38,755 bases of DNA, taken from IMG/VR virus record IMGVR_UViG_3300021597_000025, positions 1 to 38,755 of that record. One strand, written 5' to 3'. Under the pieces are notes generated by a model that saw only the letters and a list, made by a program, of their open reading frames with translations, was not told the origin of the DNA and did not search any database. The position numbers were made by a program, and so were the translations under genes. This document shows, piece by piece, positions 24,849 to 32,194 of the stretch (position 1 is its first letter; every line of letters starts with the position of its first letter). Source of the stretch: a virus.

Positions 24849-25084
24849 TGGTAATTCCTTTGTGAAACAGTTTGTTGCTGAAGAGGACTAGCACCGCAGG
24901 CCTTAGCAATTGCGACGTCAATATCAATTTGCGTTACACTATGCCACCCTTTAAAAAATTGATTGCGTTGCTCTATGCGCCTATATACACAACGTGCAAT
25001 GACTTTTTTGCCAAGCAGAGCGCGATCAATTTCAGCGCGCAAACGAGCATTGCGACCTTCATTTAAGCGTGCTACAGACTTCAT
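24836..25084 (-). CDS. Unknown basic protein after endolysin, 82 aa
   Basis: The start is set at the ATG of 25084 (MKSVARLNEGRNARLRAEID) because AAGGA lies 7 bases upstream and it overlaps the endolysin stop as TAATG; a longer frame from 25132 would overlap the endolysin by 49 bases. The protein is basic, helical at the N-terminus, without a membrane segment or signal. No family recognised. It lies in the lysis block. Confidence 0.62.
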   Translation of the reverse strand: MKSVARLNEGRNARLRAEIDRALLGKKVIARCVYRRIEQRNQFFKGWHSVTQIDIDVAIAKACGASPLQQQTVSQRNYQCNL

Positions 25085-25626
25085 TACGTAATCCTTATGT
25101 GCTTGAAAATGCAAAAAGCTCGCTTTACCCAACCATTTAGAAAAACCGCTTGAGAGGGAGTTGACTGCACTATGTTGACATAGTGCTCAATGCGCTTTTG
25201 CGTAAATGTTACACAGAGCAGCCAGCAATCATTGTCTGATAGTTCACGAGCAGCACTTAACGTGCGCTCGCCAATTATTCCGTCAACGGTAACGTTTAAT
25301 AAGCTTTGAAGCGTTTTACGCGCAAATTTACCGCCTTGGTTGACTGCGGCGTCAAAAATAATTAGCGCAATATCAGGGGGCAGCAGGTGACAGTAGTTTT
25401 TTAACCAATAATCCTGATAGTAAATATTAGCGGCTTGTGCAGCAGATAGGTCAGCAATATCGAGCTCAGGGTACCAGCGGCTTGATATACCAAAATTGGT
25501 TTCACCTCCGCGATCACTGGCGTGGTTAACATAGCCTTGCTCTTCTTCAAGAACACAAGCTATCGCAATACGCGCATTGCGAGGTATTTGCTGATCTATG
25601 AGCTTGTAGTAGTCATGTCTGTTCAT
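25084..25626 (-). CDS. Endolysin, glycoside hydrolase family 108 type (N-acetylmuramidase), 180 aa
   Basis: The motif EQGYVNHASDRGGETNFGIS (residues 29-48) is the GH108 active-site signature; E29 aligns with the catalytic glutamate. YWLKNYCHLLPPDIALIIFD and VNQGGKFARKTLQ are typical, and the part around VDGIIGERTLSAARE is the peptidoglycan-binding-type end of the family. There is no signal peptide, so export would depend on a holin. First gene of the main late unit, about 32 bases after the late-activator motif at 25658. Confidence 0.93.
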   Translation of the reverse strand: MNRHDYYKLIDQQIPRNARIAIACVLEEEQGYVNHASDRGGETNFGISSRWYPELDIADLSAAQAANIYYQDYWLKNYCHLLPPDIALIIFDAAVNQGGKFARKTLQSLLNVTVDGIIGERTLSAARELSDNDCWLLCVTFTQKRIEHYVNIVQSTPSQAVFLNGWVKRAFCIFKHIRIT

Positions 25627-25657
25627 GCTGTCAGATTGACAGCAATTATTTCACTAA

Positions 25658-25681
25658 AATATTAACCTGAGTTAATAATTT
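25658..25681 (-). promoter_or_regulatory. Late-activator (Mor/C-like) binding motif, copy 2 (Plys)
   Basis: On the minus strand it reads AAATTATTAA, CT, then CAGGTTAATATT. It overlaps the last codons and the stop of the sensor gene and ends 31 bases before the endolysin ATG at 25626. The same spacing to the start codon as copy 1 (31 bases) strengthens the case for a promoter element. TTAACCTGAGTTAA (other strand) is symmetrical at both ends. Confidence 0.72.
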
Positions 25682-28526
25682 TCGACTTTATCGGTTCATA
25701 ACTTTTAACTAGAAGTGGCAATGTGACTTTTATACATGTTCCGACGTTGTTGTAGCTTTCTACATCGATCGTGGCTTGTAAGCGTGCAGCAATCAACCGA
25801 ACTTGATATAGCCCAAGATTTTTTTGGTTAAAGTCTTTTTTAGATAATGAAATATTTTCGATATTAAGTGAAAGACATAAGTGATTCTCAGTCGTTTTAA
25901 TGTTGATGAAAATATCGGTTGCCAAGAGCTGTTCAATGGCAAACGTAAGTAATTCATAACAACTCTTATACACGCAAAGCAATATATTGTCGTCATGGAG
26001 AAGGGGGTTAAACGCGATGGGAGTCTTGTTGTATTGCAAGTAAACAAAGGCGTGATTCGCTCGTTTATTTACAACCATTTGTTCAATCGCTCTAGCTAAA
26101 TCATCACCTATAAAGATATCTGGCATTGAGAGAATAGCTTCAATGTTGAGCTGTTGAATGACTTCCGCAATAGCAGCTTTAGCATCCACCGTTCGTTCGA
26201 TATCAAGCAGCGCCTCTATTTTAGTTAGATTACTAATTAATGGCTGATATTCTTTGGTTAGCTGATAACTATTGCTCTGATATAAATCATTAACCAACTT
26301 AGCGTTGCTTAGCTCTAAGGCATTAGTTATGGTTGAAAGGCGCTTTTTGTAGTCGCTAACAACTTTGGCATTGAGCTGCAAGTTCTCGTGGTTAATCTTG
26401 GTTATTCGCTCGGTGAAATACTGCTCTTGCGCATTAAAAGCTTTACGATTCTGTTGAACCCAATAAACCAGGTACAGCAACAAACCAATACCCGTCAGTG
26501 TTAATACTGCTTTAGCGAACAACCCACCATACCATGGTGTTTCAACAAAGAATGTAATTTCTCTATGCAGCGTTTTTTGACCATCCTTAGCGGTAATGCT
26601 AACAGTGTTTTTTCCAAAAATGGGGCGAAAACTCACCTTGTTAATGTTGGATATTGACCCCCAAGGCTGACCATTAACATTGATACCGTATTGATGAGCG
26701 ATTGGATTTTGGTAACTGTTTAGACTTACCGCCAATTCGACCGATGCATCACTACTAAGTACATGTGCTAAATCTGTATGTTTACCGTTTACACTAAAGC
26801 GACTAATCTTGATCGCGGTTTCATAATCTTCTCGCTTAGAATCAGTTGACCAAGATACTCTTTCTCCTAAGCTAGTTATCGCCTGATAGCGGCTGATGCG
26901 ACCAACACTATACCCTAAAGGCCATACTTGGCTCTCTTTAGTTGAAGCGTTATAGATGCCAACACCTAATGAAGTCGCTACATGTATCCTACTCCCCTGT
27001 AAACTTATGTCATGAATACGATCGCCGATTCCAAAGAATGGAATAGTGACAATGACTGCACCTGAATTCTTACTATCGATCTCAAAAAGGCCATCATTCA
27101 ACGTTGCGATATAGATCTTGCTTTGGTGCTCCAAGAGCCTGATAGCATGAGATTCTGCAAGATACGGGGTAAATTCGCCACTTTCAAATTGATAAACACC
27201 GTTATCAGTTGCTAGCCAGGCATTGTTCCAATCACCATTAATAGCAAGAAAATCAACCACACTGGTGATCGCTGGGTTTTCAATTTTATCGACCACACGT
27301 TCAACGTTAACGTCTATAATGTATACGCCATCATTAGCGACGCAAACAGCAATTATGTGGCCACCGAGTTCTTTGATACATTGCACCGGGTTATTACTAA
27401 TCAAATGCGTAAAATTGATTACTTCATCTTTTTCAGGATCTGCCTTGAACAACCCATAATAGCCACCTAACCAAAAGTCGTCCCATTCCAGTGATGCTGC
27501 GTAAATATGTCCTTTGGTTTGCCGGCTAATATTTTCCAATCTGCGTGCCTGCGTCCCTTCTAGCTGATATACACCACCTATATCAGCCAAATACTCCTTG
27601 CCACTATCATTCAGAAACCAAGCCATCCCTGACGTATCACCAAGCCCTTGAACTTTTTCAACATTCAAAGTTGAGTTCGTCAACTTTTCGACATGCGTGC
27701 TCGCTAACCATAAAGTATCATCTGCGCTTTGAAATACATGATATATTGGTGAATCGAATTTACGTTGAAAGTTATGCGGGGTCTCTTTAAGGCTACGTAA
27801 ATCATAGCGGGTCATACCCTTAGGAGTAACCGCCCAAATAATGTCGTCATGTTTATTCGCGCTTACTTTTCTCACCGTATTTACGTAATTAACCACTGGT
27901 AACAATTGTGAATGAGCTAACTTCAAAAGTTGCGTCTCGGTTGAAAAATAAATGACACCGTCTTTGGCAAACGCTGAATGAATCACGCCTTTTGTTGCCA
28001 TTTGTTTATAGGGCGCACTATCCTCCAAACAGGTTACATTGGAACCGGCAGTAACACACACTTGGCCGTCAGTTGCAATTACCGTACTACGCTCACTCTT
28101 TTCTAGATAGAGCATATTTTCATGTTGTAAGTGCGAGTTATTGATATTAATACGTATAAGCTGGGTTTCTAGCAAAATGTACAGCCAATTGGTATTAACA
28201 GAAACATCAACAATTCGGTTGTTTTTATGCGTATCAAAGATGCGTTGTTCATTTTGCTGTTCGTCGATGCGTACGACAGTGAGGTTAGAAGCCGCAAATA
28301 CGGCGTTGTTGGCTGAAATAATTTTATTGATGTAGCCCAAGTCACGAGCAAAATTTGTGAGGTGGTGACCGTCAAAACGAAGCACTTCAGATTGAGTACC
28401 TATCCAAATAAAGCCCTCGTTATCTTGTGTTATATACCTTGGCAAAGTAATGGAAAGCTCGTTTGCAAAAACGTTGCAAACGAGCATTGAAATTATCAGT
28501 AAAAATCCCTGTACTACTCTTAACAT
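25662..28526 (-). CDS. Membrane sensor with periplasmic beta-propeller, Y_Y_Y-type domain and degenerate histidine-kinase module, 954 aa
   Basis: Signal peptide at 1-21 (LLIISMLVCNVFA), then two-component-regulator propeller repeats starting with RYITQDNEGFIWIGTQSEVL; a Y_Y_Y-like domain at about 590-660, PWYGG near 664, a transmembrane helix at about 668-690, then a cytoplasmic coiled coil and a NarX-type kinase region. The kinase is degenerate by eye: where H-box proteins read RDLHDGLGQ this one reads NDLYQSNSY (Tyr749 for His), the N-box Asn is replaced (ELLTF, Phe862), and the DxGxG loop is absent, although the G2/C-terminal phrase NLGLYQVRLIAARL..VGTCIKVTLPL is kept. No response regulator is in the window. 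It is accessory (moron) DNA between repressor and endolysin. Confidence 0.88.
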   Translation of the reverse strand: MLRVVQGFLLIISMLVCNVFANELSITLPRYITQDNEGFIWIGTQSEVLRFDGHHLTNFARDLGYINKIISANNAVFAASNLTVVRIDEQQNEQRIFDTHKNNRIVDVSVNTNWLYILLETQLIRININNSHLQHENMLYLEKSERSTVIATDGQVCVTAGSNVTCLEDSAPYKQMATKGVIHSAFAKDGVIYFSTETQLLKLAHSQLLPVVNYVNTVRKVSANKHDDIIWAVTPKGMTRYDLRSLKETPHNFQRKFDSPIYHVFQSADDTLWLASTHVEKLTNSTLNVEKVQGLGDTSGMAWFLNDSGKEYLADIGGVYQLEGTQARRLENISRQTKGHIYAASLEWDDFWLGGYYGLFKADPEKDEVINFTHLISNNPVQCIKELGGHIIAVCVANDGVYIIDVNVERVVDKIENPAITSVVDFLAINGDWNNAWLATDNGVYQFESGEFTPYLAESHAIRLLEHQSKIYIATLNDGLFEIDSKNSGAVIVTIPFFGIGDRIHDISLQGSRIHVATSLGVGIYNASTKESQVWPLGYSVGRISRYQAITSLGERVSWSTDSKREDYETAIKISRFSVNGKHTDLAHVLSSDASVELAVSLNSYQNPIAHQYGINVNGQPWGSISNINKVSFRPIFGKNTVSITAKDGQKTLHREITFFVETPWYGGLFAKAVLTLTGIGLLLYLVYWVQQNRKAFNAQEQYFTERITKINHENLQLNAKVVSDYKKRLSTITNALELSNAKLVNDLYQSNSYQLTKEYQPLISNLTKIEALLDIERTVDAKAAIAEVIQQLNIEAILSMPDIFIGDDLARAIEQMVVNKRANHAFVYLQYNKTPIAFNPLLHDDNILLCVYKSCYELLTFAIEQLLATDIFINIKTTENHLCLSLNIENISLSKKDFNQKNLGLYQVRLIAARLQATIDVESYNNVGTCIKVTLPLLVKSYEPIKSKIINSG

Positions 28527-28538
28527 TCAAAATAGCTA

Positions 28539-29090
28539 TTACCTTACGTCAGGATGATTGTATCCCCCACAGGTAGCCATCAATACGGGCGCATCTTCAA
28601 CACCGAGCACTTTTGCTGACGATCTCAAAACACCTCTAAACGATGACCTACTAGCTCCTCCCTTTAACTTATGCTGATTACTTTCTGGTGGCTTAATCAT
28701 AAGGAAAGTAGGCAATCTCGGATCGTCCGGATTAACTTTGTTATTCCACATTTGATAAACACTATCACCCACTTTGGGATAAAGCGCTGCCATACCAGCT
28801 TGCATCACTTTTACCGCTTCGTCCCCAAATACTAAAGCCTGCACACCATTGTAAAAACTGTCGGGTGTGCACAAATCAATATTATCTACTGTTATGCGCT
28901 CTCCGTCGGGCAACTCTAGCTCGACACTTATGTGCACTACCTTAGCTCGGTTAACCTGCGCTTTATTTGCTACCTTGGCTACTGCTTGATCGGAAGTAAC
29001 CACAGAATCCGTTGCTGCACTCGTTGTCATTACTGAAAGTGCCATCACTGATGTTACGCACAACGTTAGTATTTTTTTGCTTAGTCGCAT
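28539..29090 (-). CDS. Secreted protein of unknown function, 183 aa
   Basis: A signal peptide is visible at 1-26 (MRLSKKILTLCVTSVMALSV..TSAA). The mature part has an amphipathic beta segment (KVVHISVELELPDGERITV), a helical part around MQAGMAALYPKVGDSVYQMW and a basic patch HKLKGGASRSSFRGVLRSS. Two cysteines in the mature part (LCTPDS and MATCGGYNHP) may form a disulphide. No family recognised. GGAG lies 7 bases before the ATG. The sensor gene begins 12 bases after its stop, so the two are probably cotranscribed from the motif at 29168. Confidence 0.75.
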   Translation of the reverse strand: MRLSKKILTLCVTSVMALSVMTTSAATDSVVTSDQAVAKVANKAQVNRAKVVHISVELELPDGERITVDNIDLCTPDSFYNGVQALVFGDEAVKVMQAGMAALYPKVGDSVYQMWNNKVNPDDPRLPTFLMIKPPESNQHKLKGGASRSSFRGVLRSSAKVLGVEDAPVLMATCGGYNHPDVR

Positions 29091-29167
29091 AATTTATCTC
29101 CATTTTTTTGACACTAGTTGAACTAAAAAAAACTAGGTGAAAAAAATGCAATATGCGAGCCAAACTT

Positions 29168-29191
29168 AATATTAACCTGGCTTAGTAATTT
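29168..29191 (-). promoter_or_regulatory. Late-activator (Mor/C-like) binding motif, copy 3 (accessory cassette)
   Basis: On the minus strand it reads AAATTACTAA, GC, then CAGGTTAATATT. It starts within the repressor stop codon and lies 78 bases before the start of the secreted-protein gene. It predicts that the cassette is transcribed with the phage late genes, by analogy with Mu Pmom, the fourth C-activated promoter that drives an accessory gene. Confidence 0.68.
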
Positions 29192-29672
29192 AAACGTTCG
29201 ATTGCGCTTCTGCTACAGCTCTCAAAACCAAATCAACATCAGCGCCAGCTTTATTGTACTTTATGTAAGTCTTAATCATTGTCGTTAATGATTTTTCATT
29301 CACTGACAATTGAGAGCGTTCCATCACTGGCAAAATTTTTAACATCGCAGCTTTAATCAACTCTTCAGCATTATCATTGTCTTCAACTTTTGATTCGCTA
29401 ACACTTGATGGTGTACTTTTAGAGCCCTTAAAAAACCAATTCAAGTCAACATCGTGTTTTATGCAAAAATCAATCAATGCGGCTTTTTGCATGGTCTTCC
29501 TCGCTTTCCAAGTAGCAAATGTACTTTGTGAAACACCAAGTGCTTCTCCGAGAATTTTGTCCTGATTGGTCGTCGAATGCAGCGACGGCACCGCCTCTTT
29601 CATGCGACCAATAGCAAAATCAAAGTTATTTAGCTCATTTGCGATATTCTCTATTGCAGTTTCGATATTCAT
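29190..29672 (-). CDS. Phage repressor, CI-type helix-turn-helix domain, 160 aa
   Basis: Residues 38-83 form the repressor HTH: DKILGEALGVSQSTFATWKARKTMQKAALIDFCIKHDVDLNWFF (matches the bacteriophage CI-repressor HTH style). The remaining half has no LexA-type Ser-Lys peptidase motif, so induction by RecA self-cleavage is not expected; ends with a helical region that could oligomerise. It is divergent from the Ner-like gene, with operator-like repeats between them. Little Shine-Dalgarno sequence is seen before the ATG, which suggests weak translation or a leaderless mRNA. It would maintain lysogeny. Confidence 0.85.
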   Translation of the reverse strand: MNIETAIENIANELNNFDFAIGRMKEAVPSLHSTTNQDKILGEALGVSQSTFATWKARKTMQKAALIDFCIKHDVDLNWFFKGSKSTPSSVSESKVEDNDNAEELIKAAMLKILPVMERSQLSVNEKSLTTMIKTYIKYNKAGADVDLVLRAVAEAQSNV

Positions 29673-29759
29673 ATGCGATATTAAAGCTCAATCAAGGTTA
29701 AATCCAGCCCGATTAACAACCACGATTAAGGTTAAATTAAACTTGTAAAGGTCAATACT
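29673..29759. promoter_or_regulatory. Divergent early/repressor control region with operator-like repeats
   Basis: Two copies of AT(C/T)AAGGTTAAAT are present at 29691-29703 and 29725-29737, 34 bases apart; each holds the near-palindrome T(C/T)AAGGTTAA. Two additional GATTAA elements lie at 29711 and 29724. A -35-like TTAACA occurs at 29713-29718. AAAGG lies 8 bases before the ner-like ATG. Probable binding site for the repressor and Ner-like protein; exact promoters cannot be fixed by eye. Confidence 0.65.
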
Positions 29760-30026
29760 ATGGAATTTGAAGCTATTAAACAAGAGTTAAAGGCGAATAG
29801 TTGCTCAATTGCAATCATCGCCCGCTCTCTCAATAAATCTCACACCGCAGTTACTGACGTTGCTAAAGGCGTCAGCACCAGCAAGACAATAGCGAAAGCG
29901 ATTTGTGTTGCGCTCAATAGACCTATTAAGGAAGTGTTTCCAGATAAGCCTAGCTACCACACCAGCGAGCGCTTCAACTCTAAGAGCGAGCAAAATAATT
30001 ACTGGCAAAGCAAGCTTGCTAGCTGA
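29760..30026 (+). CDS. ner: Ner-like early regulator, helix-turn-helix, 88 aa
   Basis: Residues 15-60 (CSIAIIARSLNKSHTAVTDVAKGV..TIAKAICVALNRPIKEVFPDK) have the HTH pattern of Mu Ner/Nlp proteins, with the typical IAxALxxxPxExxPxR-like end. In Mu, Ner represses both early and repressor transcription after infection. First gene of the early operon, opposite the repressor, matching the Mu layout. AAAGG is 8 bases before the ATG. Confidence 0.85.
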   Translation: MEFEAIKQELKANSCSIAIIARSLNKSHTAVTDVAKGVSTSKTIAKAICVALNRPIKEVFPDKPSYHTSERFNSKSEQNNYWQSKLAS

Positions 30027-30038
30027 TAAGGAACGCAA

Positions 30039-30290
30039 ATGAATATCGTAAATTACAGGGTGCAAATCCAAGAAAAATCGCAAACGAGATGTCTGTGTGG
30101 CGGTTGGCAAACACCAGAAGCTAAACAAGAACCTCTTTTTCAGCCAATTTATGTGGTTTTGCGTTTGTTGTGTGGCAGTCATATCGCAGCACCTATGCAA
30201 AGAAAACTTAATTCAATCATGGCTGAAGTTTTAGTTCCAAACCAGTTGGTTTATTGGAATCCAGAACCAAAGGGGGATTCCAATGACTAA
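30039..30290 (+). CDS. Unknown small early protein, 83 aa
   Basis: AAGGA lies 7 bases before the ATG at 30039, and the stop overlaps the next ORF's start by 8 bases. The sequence starts MNIVNYRVQIQEKSQTRCLC and includes QPIYVVLRLLCGSHIAAPMQ. Two cysteines (RCLCG) are close together. No family recognised. Operon spacing supports a gene, but its amino-acid use is a little unusual. Confidence 0.5.
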   Translation: MNIVNYRVQIQEKSQTRCLCGGWQTPEAKQEPLFQPIYVVLRLLCGSHIAAPMQRKLNSIMAEVLVPNQLVYWNPEPKGDSND

Positions 30291-30759
30291 AACAAATTGG
30301 AATCGCATTATTCCTCACTCCCTCGTGCAGGCGCTTGAGTTAACAAGAGAGCATGGAAAGGAAAAGCGACAATTGAGCGTGCAACGTTTAGCCGACCATT
30401 TAGGTAGCGGAGATTCATCAGTATACAAATGGTTAGGCTGCGCAACACTACCAGTTAACAAACTCATTGCCCTTGAACAAGCTTGCGGCAAGAACTACGT
30501 CACGCAGTACTTAGCACACAGCCAAGGCTTTTTATTGGTTAAAGCGCCAACTGGACGCAAAGCAGAAAATAAAGAACTAACCGACATGCAAGTATTCATG
30601 ACACAAGTCAGTGCTTTACTCATCAATAGTTATCACGGGCACCAAGACGTTCAACAAACATTAGACGGCATAAAAAAATTAATGGAAGACCTCGCATTTC
30701 ATCAACGCAACATTGAAAAACTTGATGAACCTCAAATGAGCTTAGTAGCCAACGATTAA
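30283..30759 (+). CDS. Phage regulatory protein with N-terminal HTH-like domain, 158 aa
   Basis: Residues 12-85 (LVQALELTREHGKEKRQLSVQRLADHLGS..SSVYKWLGCATLPVNKLIALEQACG) resemble CII/regulatory HTH proteins in which a DNA-binding domain is followed by a helical dimerisation part. The C-terminal half has coiled-coil helices (LDGIKKLMEDLAFHQRNIEKL). AAAGGGG is upstream of the ATG. Its place in the early arm suggests control of early or lysogeny functions. Confidence 0.65.
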   Translation: MTKTNWNRIIPHSLVQALELTREHGKEKRQLSVQRLADHLGSGDSSVYKWLGCATLPVNKLIALEQACGKNYVTQYLAHSQGFLLVKAPTGRKAENKELTDMQVFMTQVSALLINSYHGHQDVQQTLDGIKKLMEDLAFHQRNIEKLDEPQMSLVAND

Positions 30760-30776
30760 TTGAAGACGGTGACATT

Positions 30777-31100
30777 ATGACACAAGCAATCAAATCTACT
30801 TACATTTCGGAACAGACACAACGCACATTGCGTGTGATCAAAGCCATGGTTGGTCATGAATTTACGGGCATTAGCCCAAAAGAAATTGCTGATATGACAA
30901 AAGATAGTGCCAGCAATATCACTCGGGTATTGGCAAATCTTGAATATGTTCAGTGGGTAGAGCGTGTACCGCACATCGATAAGCACTATCGGCTTTCTAC
31001 CGCATTTGTTCAAATCTCAAATACCGTTGCGTTCAACTTCAATCAGTTGCAACAACAACTTCAACAAGATCAACACAATTTCACGCGTTTAGCAGTATAG
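30777..31100 (+). CDS. Winged-helix DNA-binding protein, 107 aa
   Basis: Residues 10-70 (QRTLRVIKAMVGHEFTGISPKEIADMTKDSASNITRVLANLEYVQWVERVPHIDKHYRLS split over the region) fit an IclR/MarR-like winged helix with recognition helix SASNITRVLANLE and wing. The last 35 residues are Gln-rich (LQQQLQQDQHN) and likely disordered. A regulator of early genes is the simplest reading. It is 17 bases after the preceding gene. Confidence 0.68.
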   Translation: MTQAIKSTYISEQTQRTLRVIKAMVGHEFTGISPKEIADMTKDSASNITRVLANLEYVQWVERVPHIDKHYRLSTAFVQISNTVAFNFNQLQQQLQQDQHNFTRLAV

Positions 31101-31111
31101 GGGCAGCAATT

Positions 31112-31243
31112 ATGAAACAACCTAATCTATTCATAAGAATTAAATACTGGCTCAAAGTCAGATTTGGTAACACGCAATGCTTTGGCCAAGGCATGTTTCC
31201 AAACGGTGTTAAGTGTTGCGGCTGTCGCAACTGTCAGTTGTAG
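31112..31243 (+). CDS. Cys-rich miniprotein, 43 aa
   Basis: ATG at 31112, stop TAG at 31241-31243. The protein begins MKQPNLFIRIKYWLKVRFGN and has five cysteines (C23, C35, C36, C38, C41), four in the last nine residues (KCCGCRNCQL), which could bind one zinc ion. GGGG lies 9 bases before the ATG. Its stop precedes the next gene's Shine-Dalgarno sequence directly (TAGGAGG). No family recognised; it is short, so moderate confidence. Confidence 0.5.
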   Translation: MKQPNLFIRIKYWLKVRFGNTQCFGQGMFPNGVKCCGCRNCQL

Positions 31244-31252
31244 GAGGTAGCA

Positions 31253-32185
31253 ATGAGCGAATTAAATCCACAACAGCAGGCTGCAATTGTCGACGCTAAA
31301 AACGTATTGGAGTCTAAACAAGATGTATTAATGGCGATAGGCCAAATTCAGGCACTGAATAATATTAAGAAATATACGACCGTCGGAGAATTACTATTAT
31401 TCAAGAAAGTAAAGGACTCCAAGCAATACAAGGGATTGGTCTATACAGACGACTCTGGCAAAAGTATGACGGTCGGAGATATCAAGGAGCTTTGTCAGTA
31501 CTTTTTTGGCTGTTCTTATTCAACCATGGCCGAAGGGCTTCAAAACCTAGAATCTTTTGGCCAAGAATTCCTAGAGTCGTCGCAACGCCTTGGTTTAGGC
31601 AATCGTGAGTTACGTCAATTACGAAAGCTACCGACAGAAAAACAGAAGCTGATCATTGAAAGTGAAGAGATAAACCTTGGCGACAAAGAAGCTGTCAAAG
31701 AATTGATTGAAGACCAAGCGTTTAAGCATGCCACGGAAATTGCCAAGTTAGAAAACGAGATCGAAGAGGCCAACCAAACTGTCAGTGCGGTACGTGAAAA
31801 CTCAGCGCAAAAACAAGTTGAGTTAGACAAAATCAAAGAGCTTGAAGCAAAACGAAAGTTTAGCCAAGAACCTTGGAAAAACGGAGCACTTGATGCCGCG
31901 AAAGGCATGTTACAAGCACGCACGCTAATAATTCAGGGCGTGAATCAACTCAAAGATATATTTGAAAGTTTTCAGAATCCGGCAGCCGACTTGGACGATA
32001 AGGCACTTGATTACATAGCACGCAGTCTACTGGCTGAAGTCAACTGCAACACCGGAATTATCAATGAATTAACCGAAGATGTGTATGGCATCTTAGGTGG
32101 TTCATTTCAAGAAAAACCTGATTTATCAGCCGAAGATGTTTACAACGAACTAGAGCTTGGCGCTGATGTTTCAGCTGAAGAATAG
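31253..32185 (+). CDS. Coiled-coil protein upstream of transposase, 310 aa
   Basis: GGAGG lies 5 bases before the ATG. Residues 1-110 are globular (LNPQQQAAIVDAKNVLESKQDVL.., LCQYFFGCSYSTMAEGLQNLE); residues about 130-215 are a long coiled coil (ATEIAKLENEIEEANQTVSA); the C-terminal part is acidic. Genes for similar coiled-coil proteins sit just before the transposase in B3-like phages. Role unknown; it may assist transposition or host takeover. Confidence 0.72.
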   Translation: MSELNPQQQAAIVDAKNVLESKQDVLMAIGQIQALNNIKKYTTVGELLLFKKVKDSKQYKGLVYTDDSGKSMTVGDIKELCQYFFGCSYSTMAEGLQNLESFGQEFLESSQRLGLGNRELRQLRKLPTEKQKLIIESEEINLGDKEAVKELIEDQAFKHATEIAKLENEIEEANQTVSAVRENSAQKQVELDKIKELEAKRKFSQEPWKNGALDAAKGMLQARTLIIQGVNQLKDIFESFQNPAADLDDKALDYIARSLLAEVNCNTGIINELTEDVYGILGGSFQEKPDLSAEDVYNELELGADVSAEE

Positions 32186-32194
32186 GACTTACGA

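Noticed and set aside
24836-25132. Longer 98-aa start for the gene after endolysin
   Set aside because: The ATG at 25084 has AAGGA at 7 bases and a TAATG overlap; the upstream start would overlap the endolysin by 49 bases without a better ribosome site.
25662-28526. Active two-component histidine kinase
   Set aside because: Key His and Asn positions seem to be replaced and no response regulator is nearby, so I call it a degenerate kinase rather than a working one.
29805-30200. Minus-strand 131-codon ORF opposite ner
   Set aside because: It is antisense to the Ner-like gene and the next ORF, which have HTH-like sequence and ribosome sites; the minus product has no recognisable pattern.
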